From positions 1 to 64,000 of the forward strand of contig JAUCBJ010007068.1 of NCBI GenBank assembly GCA_032718475.1: DNA of 64,000 nucleotides, written 5' to 3'. The DNA comes from Nemertoderma westbladi. Taxonomy: Eukaryota > Xenacoelomorpha > Nemertodermatida > Nemertodermatidae. Numbering within the stretch: the stretch's first letter is position 1; every line of letters starts with the position of its first letter. The notes below the pieces were generated by a model. It saw only the letters and a list, made by a program, of their open reading frames with translations, was not told the DNA's origin and searched no databases. Below, one piece after another: positions 38,301 through 47,300 of this stretch. The translations under genes were made by a program, and so were the position numbers.

Positions 38301-41300
38301 GGGTATGGTAAGCTACACTGAATGGGGGTATGGTAAGCTACACTGAATGGGGGTATGGTAAGCTACACTGAATGGGGGTATGGTAAGCTACACTGAATGG
38401 GGGTATGGTAAGCTACACTGAATGGGGGTATGGTAAGCTACACTGAATGGGGGTATGGTAAGCTACACTGAATGGGGGTATGGTAAGCTACACTGAATGG
38501 GGGTATGGTAAGCTACACTGAATGGGGGTATGGTAAGCTACACTGAATGGGGGTATGGTAAGCTACACTGAATGGGGGTATGGTAAGCTACACTGAATGG
38601 GGGTATGGTAAGCTACACTGAATGGGGGTATGGTAAGCTACACTGAATGGGGGTATGGTAAGCTACACTGAATGGGGGTATGGTAAGCTACACTGAATGG
38701 GGGTATGGTAAGCTACACTGAATGGGGGTATGGTAAGCTACACTGAATGGGGGTATGGTAAGCTACACTGAATGGGGGTATGGTAAGCTACACTGAATGG
38801 GGGTATGGTAAGCTACACTGAATGGGGGTATGGTAAGCTACACTAAATGGGGGTATATATTATGTATGGTAAGGTACCTAGAAAGGGCTTGTATGGTAAG
38901 GTACATAATGAAATGAAGGTACACAATGGCAATGAGTGTACTGTACATATGGCAAGGCACACAATGAAGGTACACAATGGGGGTACATATGGCAAGGTAC
39001 ACAATAAAGCAATAAAGGTACACAATGTGGGTACATAACATATGGTAAGGTACACAATGTGGGTACATAACATATGGTAAGGTACATAATGAGCGGACAT
39101 ATGGCAAGGTACACTACACAAAGGGGGTACATAAAATGGTAAGGTACATAATTGGGGTACATATAGAATGGCAAGGTACACAAAAGGGGTACATAAAATG
39201 GTAAGGTACATAAAGGGGGTACATATGGTAAGGTACATAATTAATATTTAGGTATATATGGTAAGGCATATAATGGGGGTACGGTACGTAGATACGGTAA
39301 GGTACACACACAATTTTGAGAAATATTCGCATTTTTTAACAACATTAAGGTTTCTCATCAGTGTAGTTTCGCAATTAGTATTATTTTGGTATAAAATTTA
39401 ATTACGTTTCATACGAGTTGCAACATGTACTTTACTGCACTACTTCTCTTAGTGGCTACTATCCAGACAAGCAGACCACACAGTATAAATATATATATTA
39501 CTGTTACAAATGTTGCCATTGTCATAATTGGTAAATTAATGATAAATCAGTTACCAACCACCTTACTTACTACATGCACCATGCAACATACAATTAGATT
39601 TAATTATATCTAGAGCAATTTAAAATAGTTGAGATATTAAACTTTAAGAAATAATATCACAATACTAACAATTATTGCACCCAACAAAACGTTATCCAAA
39701 AGCCAAATAATTAATAAGATTAAAAGTGTTACTGCACCGAGACGTTTAAAGTAACGATAAAGTTAAAAATATGAATATGGAGTAATAACAGAAGATTGTC
39801 GGCCCCTGTAAATTAGTAATATTTGTACGGGGTTCCAGCAGTACGGATTTCATATTAATTATATTAATTAAAATCCATCAAAATTAATTAACATTTCACA
39901 GGTTCGTTCAACGACTTAATAATTGGGTGTTATGGATTCCAAATTTGTTTTCAATATTTTTTATTTGATCTAGAGCAGATTTTGATCAACACTTCAAATT
40001 TGAAAGCCGTCCTATCTTAGCAAGATCTGTCTTACTTCTCGAGATATGGCTGCCTGTCCGTTTACTGTCGGTCTGCCCGTCAGTACGTCTCCAAAACAAT
40101 AGAAAACATACTAACTATCTAAAACATTTCCTATATTTTGGGTGATTACAAGTTAAAAGTGACCAGAAACACCCGCAGCAGAAATCATAGCACGGTTTTG
40201 TGCATTCTTGGTGCTATATTGATAGACATTCTTACACAGTTTTTGAGCGGGAAGGTTCAAAATTTAAGGGCCAAGATAATTTCCATTAACTCGGAATGGC
40301 TTTTTTCATTTTTAAATCACTACTCATCAGCCATTTTTCAACCAACCTATTTAAGTTTTTGTCATTTTTTTTTATCAAATGAAAGCTAATAGGTAATAAT
40401 AGCTTCTCGAGGTATCGTGGAATATCTGTCCGCCAATCTGCCTGTCAAAATGTAAGACAGACAGACAACCGACATACGGACAGACTACATTCCACCAAAT
40501 ATTAAAACTGATATCGGAAATGAAATCAACGACACCAAAAACCCGAAAAAAAAATATAATTTTAGCTTGGTGGTGTACTTCCTTCATGTCAGACACTATT
40601 AACCATTCAGACATCATACAGGTAGTTTTGCGCGGGAAGGTGATTATCTCAGAATGACATTTTTTGCACGAAAAATACTACTTCGCACATTTTTTAACCG
40701 TTTTTTTTTTCAATTTTTGCTTTATATGAAAGGTAAATTCATAAGCTTCAATAAATTTCACGCACTTTTCTTAATTTAATAATATTTCCCCATTATTTTA
40801 ATGAAAAATTAGAAAAAACAAGGGTTTTTTCAGTTTTTAAAAATTCTGACTTTTTTTTTACAAAATTGACAATTATCAGAAATATAAAACGAAAATAAAA
40901 AACTTGCGTGAAAAATATGATGAAAATGAACATGCTGGTTCCAAAAAATATGGTATCGGAAAATAGAAATGGAAAATAACGGAGGAGTAGTCTTTTTAGT
41001 GAAATTTATTAATTCCAATCTTACACAGGCCGCTAGGGGACGCCAAAAATTTTTTTTTCCAATTTTTATGTACTTGCGATGATCCTCTTTCCGATTGTAT
41101 ATCGTTTTCTATGCATTTTTCAACCACATTGAAGACAAGTAGAAAACAAGGAAAAACCATAGGGGGCTACTCCCCCCCCCCTCCCCCCAACCACTTAAAA
41201 TTAGTTCTTTGTCGAAAACAATAACACATGATTTAGGGAAGTAGTGGGAGGCAGCACCACAAGAACACTTGGCGCCAATCACGTTTATGTTTTATGCTTG

Positions 41301-44300
41301 TTAATGCTTGTTTAATTAATATATGATGGATTTATCAGGCTTGTATTTTAATCTTTACTGAAGTTGATTAAATAGGTTCAAAGACGCTTATAGAGTTAGA
41401 GTTATTCAGTGCGTCGAAAATATCCAATAGGCCTACCTGTGCTGTAAAATTAGGCATCTAGTATCATTACCTCAAGGTGAAACACCGATGATAAATCCAT
41501 TATATAGCTGACGATAGAACCATGCAATATCAAAAGATTGAAATTATATCATGAGATATCGAATCAATATGTTTCAATATCGATTAGTTACTCAACGTAC
41601 AGGATGTAGGCTATGTGGTAAACCACTTCCCTTAATAAAAAAAAAACCTCAACCCTATGGGATTGACCTTTATCATCAGAGAGTTATTCTAAGAGATCCC
41701 CTTAGTAGCACCCCGGTGTCGTTGGAATGGTTCCGATGTACCGCGCGGTGAGAGTCGGCTAGTGTAGATAGATAGATGGGTCCGCTGAGATTTAGTGCGA
41801 TAATTATTAATGTAACACAATACGGGGGGGTAGTGGGTGAATACGGAAGTATGGAAGGAAGGAAGGGGAATGGGGGGAGGGTAGAGATGGGTATAACGGG
41901 GAATTAACGAGTAAGAAACACATTGGATTCATTTGTTAAGAGAAACCGGAGAGGAAACTACAATTTGGTAACATCTCCGAAAGAAAAGCTAATTTAATTT
42001 ATGATATATATATGTGGGGCGAGCCACGCAGTCAGGGTGAGCCTTAGCGCACAATTATAATTAGTAAATAGGGCAAAATTGAATGTCCTTCTGTCTGTCT
42101 GTAATGAAAAATTCATTCGTAAATAACTTTTGAAGATTTTATCCATTTCAACCAAATTTGGTCTGGGCATACGAGAGAAAAAGTTCCAATATTTTTGAAA
42201 GTTACGGGCAAATACCTCCGGGTCGCAATTTTCCGGGTCGCAATTGCCCGGGTCGCAATTGTCCGGGTCGCAATTGTCCGGGTCGCAATTGTCCGGGTCG
42301 CAATTGTCCGGGTCGCAATTGACCGGGTTGCAATTGTCCGGGTCGCAATTGTCCGGGTCGCAATTGACCGGGTCGCAATTGTCCGGGTCGCACTTGTCCG
42401 GGTCGCAATTGACCGGGTCGCAATTGTCCGGGTCGCAATTGTCCGGGTTGCAATTGTCCGGGTCGCAATTGACCGGGTCGCAATTGTCCGGGTCGCAATT
42501 GTCCGGGTTGCAATTGTCCGGGTCGCAATTGACCGGGTCGCAATTGTCCGGGTCGCAATTGTCCGGGTCGCAATTGACCGGGTCGCAATTGTCCGGGTCG
42601 CACTTGTCCGGGTCGCAAATGTCCGGGTCGCAATTGTCCGGACTCCATTATGACATAGCATTTAAAGCAATAATAGGTCAACCTAGGCTAGCAGATTATT
42701 ATTACTGAGGAGACAGATAGAAGGGTGGGTAACACAAAACAGCCGCCGCCAACTGTTATTACGCCATAAAACAATAAAGAGTTGCTTTTAACTAAAGCTA
42801 AAAAATTCCTATTAATAACGTATTTACAACACCTAATAAATAGTTTGGCCATGAATCGATGCCTAATTAATAAGTCCGGCCTAATTAATAACTAATTAGA
42901 AAGTAAACTAAATCAATTTGTAAATTAAGATGAATTTAAAATAATAAATAATTACATTAAAATAAAAATAGATATTTTAAAAACTAAAATCTGCACAATA
43001 AATTAGTTAAAACCCGATGTACATAACATAATTACAACACACACTGCGACTGCACATTAGCATGCGAATCTCATGCAATTATTACGTATAATATGATATA
43101 TTACGTTGATAAACAGCAATCTATAGCACCAGCAGCCAATAAACAAGTAGTGAATGTCGGACAGGTACACCCATCGGCTGGGTGGGTCTGGGTAATCACT
43201 CACATACCTTGTAGCATAGAAGAACTGCTCAATCTGGATGCAGTTGACTTCTCTGAGGTCGACACGCTGGCTCTGTGGCTGTCCGTCGGGACACTAGACC
43301 TGCGACCGCTGACAACCTCCACAGACTCACTGGTCGTCTGTTGGTCCGTTACGGTCGCCAAGGGTTCCGGTACTTCCGGTTCACTTTCTTTGGGTTCCGC
43401 CATGGTCTCGGCTAGAGTCTGTTGGGTTTCTCGCTCCAACCTTCTGATATCGTCCATCGTCAACCCGTTGTATTCGTCCTGCCAACACCAAACCTGTTTG
43501 TGCGCCCGAACCATCACTTTACGCAAACCTGTAGATAAAGGATCACAATCGCGAGAGATTAAACATCACCCATTGGGTTGAAGCACACCGACTATACACT
43601 TAGTAGATCCTTCGGGCAGCACGTGAAATACATTGATGAATTAGTATCATTGGGTACGCAGATTGGTTAAGACCGCCTGCGAATCCGTAGCCGAAAAGTA
43701 AAGTAAAAGCGTAAAATAATTGGTGAACGTTTGAATTAAAACTCGAACCACCAGTGGCAATCCGAACACTGTGACACAAACTCCCAAGGATGAACCTGAA
43801 TATTCCAGAACTATCCAACCGTATATTTACTCTCGCAGCAGAATTCAGGTTCCCATATACTTACTGAACGCTAAGGTCAAAGGAGTCGTGGCTATAAGGA
43901 GGTAACAATGCGAGTGCCTACTGTACTCGTATCGACACCATAGTCATCTAAATCGGCTACGAACTGCTCTATTACTAGGATCGGCATGCTGCTTTGCAGA
44001 ACTTAAGAATGCTGTGCCGGCTTGTCTACAAAAATTGCGCCGCAACAACTCCCTATCACCCATGACATTTGCTAGATCATCCGCATCTTTAAGGCCAGTG
44101 TCCTTTAAGATGCGTCTCAAGAAAGTCATGGGCTGTCCACCATGCTTATTCACTCCATGAGGCTGCAAAAGTACAAGATTATGCACTGGCTGGTCCTCAC
44201 GGCGAAAGCAATGTCCTGCAAAGCGGAGGCGATTTTGTTCTATTGTCAAGCTTGGGGGAACCAATGAGACACCTCCAATGTTATATAGTGTCTGGTTGGA

Positions 44301-47300
44301 GATGTGCGCATTGTACTTGACACAATGAACCCGGCGTAGCATTCTTGTGAATGTGCCATCCAGAGATTTGGTGTCCTCAGCAGATAGAGCCCAGCATGGA
44401 CTCCCATAGAGGAGTACTGGAACTACTGATGTTCTAAATAATCGGATCTTAAACGAACTGTCCCGATAGCTCACCTATATCGTGTACGAACTGCTCCACT
44501 CTGGTCTGAATCCCCCAGTATTTACACTCGACACGACACAGCTTATAGGCGCACATTACCGACAGCCCAGCGGCCTTGTACTCGGCCGCCCAATTGTCGG
44601 ACAGCGGGCCGCGTCTGTACTCGGCGCCGACGGAGTTCCGACGGCGTTGCGACACGAACACCCTCGGATCCTCCTCCACTAGGTACTCCGATTTAGAAAC
44701 ATTGTCTTTAACTAAATCGATCACGTCTAAATAGAAAAAATTGAAATAAATAGTGTAGCGATTTTACGGTACAATTATCGACGTTCCAATTTTCGCCACG
44801 GAATACATTGTTGTTATATATCAGGTTTCGGGGATCCTCACAAAATTGTAGGACTCCAAAACCGACCAAAATTTTTCCCTAACAAAAATATAAAAAAATA
44901 TTAAAAATTATACTTAGGTAATTACTAATTATGTTAAATTAAACAATCAATCATTGTCAGCAAATACGTCCATTTTGGAATGGAGAAACCATTATTTTAG
45001 TTTATATTTTATAATCCATAATAATTGTAATAAATAGTTTGAACGATTTAACGAGTGGAGTAAGACGATATTCATTACTTTGGATGCCAAGAACATTACC
45101 CGTTAATACCCGAGTGCACCTAAGAAGGAGCGTAGCGAGTGAGTTTGCATAAATAAACGAGGTTCTGTAACAGTTAATAGAGCCCTGGTCGTATAAATGA
45201 GGTAACTGTAGGTAAATTATGTCAACTTGTAGGAATTCTGAACGATTAATTAATTAAACACTAAAATATTGTAATTAATGAAATCGGTATATATAATTTA
45301 TTATTGTACGGTCTATCAATCTATTGTACAAATATTGTTATTACATAATGTGCGATAATAATTTTACAAACTAATTGCAACTAGCAAACTAGTTAGCAAT
45401 CTGGTAATTCCGGTGAAATTCCGGCCGGAATTGACCCCATTCCGGCTGGAACAGGAATCGAGCAAAAACCGCCGGAACGGAACTCCGGAACATCCCTATA
45501 TATAACTCGAGTATTACTCGTACACAATAAGTGTTCTAGAAGGTTATTGATTCTTGATTACATGGTTAACGTTAAATAAGATTTCACCAGAGCGATTACG
45601 TTGACATAAGGTCACGAAATAAATCCCAAACTATCTGCTAATGAAAATTATTGAACCGATAAAGGATGGGAATTCTAATAATAAGTAATAATAATTAAGC
45701 AGTCGTAAGGAAAGCTTGAAAAGTTGATAATTATATTTTATTTATATTATATTTAACGTCAAGCTACTAAAAGTAAAAAACCGTACCGGTAGGAATGTAT
45801 AACAAGTAAATAAAAATCGACTGGACACCCAGACATGCATGTAATAGTGATCAGCTGACTGCAGACTGCTGATCACTATTAAATGCATGTCTGGGTCTCC
45901 AGTCGATTTTTATTTACTTGTTGTACATACCTACCGGTAGGGGAAAGTGGGGGAATTAGAAACACTTTTTGGATTTTAAAAAATTAAAAGTGCCCTCATT
46001 TCTACACAAACATTCATAGAGGAAATATAACTATAGATTTGGAATCATGCATCTCTCTGCTAACAATAGAACATCCTATCTCGTCTGCCTATCACTATCT
46101 GGTAGTGACAGGCAGACGAGATTTTTTTTAAGTCGAGATTGTTTCCATTTACCCCACAATGGGGTAAATGGAAACAGGGTTTGCCTCCCAATAGTTAAAT
46201 CAACCAGAAATTCACATGGGGTAATTGGAATATTTCTAATTACCACATGGGAATGTAGATTAAATTGCGCACAATTTGATATATAACATGTCTATGTTGC
46301 CACATATGTTTAATATTTAAAGTGTTTCACAAACCTTCAACAATTAACAGAGATATGCATGTTTGTGAATAAATGACATCCAGCAACAATATGGATATAT
46401 GAAAACTAATTATTGCTCTTTATATAACTAAATTAAACTTAATTTATTTAAATTAAAATGAATTAGCTTAACTTAAATTAAAATTAGAATTTCTTGTTGG
46501 TTCAGCACAGCCCCATTCCCGCTTTTCCTATTACCACCAGATATTGGGCCAATGTTTCCTCATTGGCTTTTCCGAGAAAACATCTACGCACCTGACCTAT
46601 ATAATTAGCGATCACTATATTTAAGTTTCTTGTTCCCAGAGGGTACCCCCAGGAATTCCAAAGGTATATGCAGCCTTCCGAATAGTGGCATGACCACTGG
46701 AAATGGTGCTTTAAGGCAGCAGATAGAGATTCCATAGAGTATGACGCCCAGGCAACGCAGGCAGCCATGAAGTTTTGCGTAAAATTGAGGGAAAAGAGCA
46801 GGTTACAGAGGCTGGCTTTTCTAACCCAAACAATAAACGGCCACTTTTCCAAATGAGGGAAAGGAGCAGATTACAGAGGCATGCTTTTCTAACCAAAACA
46901 ATAAACGGCCACTTTACCAATTGAGGGAAAGCAGCAGGTTACCTAGGTGGGCTATTCTAACCAAAACAATAAACGATTACTTTACCAATTGAGGGAAACC
47001 ATATGGTCAGACTTCTAGTCAGCTAGTAGTCATTAGTCACATGGTCAGACTGTCAGTAGTCACTCTATAACCAAAAAAATCAGGCACTCAAGCAATAGGC
47101 AGATAGGTACCGGTGCGCAGCTGTATGACAATTAGAAACTGTTGAAAAGGACGGTCCCCAAAGTAACAGGACCAGCTAAAAAAATTAATGTTTCCAATTA
47201 CCCCATGGCACTAAAATTTGACCATTTTTAAATTATGTTGAACAAACAAATTTTTAATTATGCTATCATTAAATTAGGTTGTCTACTGAATAGATGACAT

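Noticed and set aside
38838-39332. Cys/Tyr/Pro-rich ORFs on the minus strand
   Set aside because: Derived from decayed 25-bp repeats; several frames are open together.
10612-42640. CRISPR array
   Set aside because: Units are contiguous head-to-tail tandem repeats without unique spacers, in a eukaryotic intron with no cas genes.
42113-42708. Repeat proteins in four overlapping frames ([20 protein letters not shown])
   Set aside because: Simultaneous open frames on both strands of a 15-bp minisatellite; not coding.
45786-45937. miRNA precursor-like hairpin
   Set aside because: The arms are far too long and perfect, and TA duplication plus an empty site show a MITE insertion.
46502-46920. ORFs with [11 protein letters not shown] repeats
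   Set aside because: They translate the 68-bp minisatellite monomer; no conserved domain.
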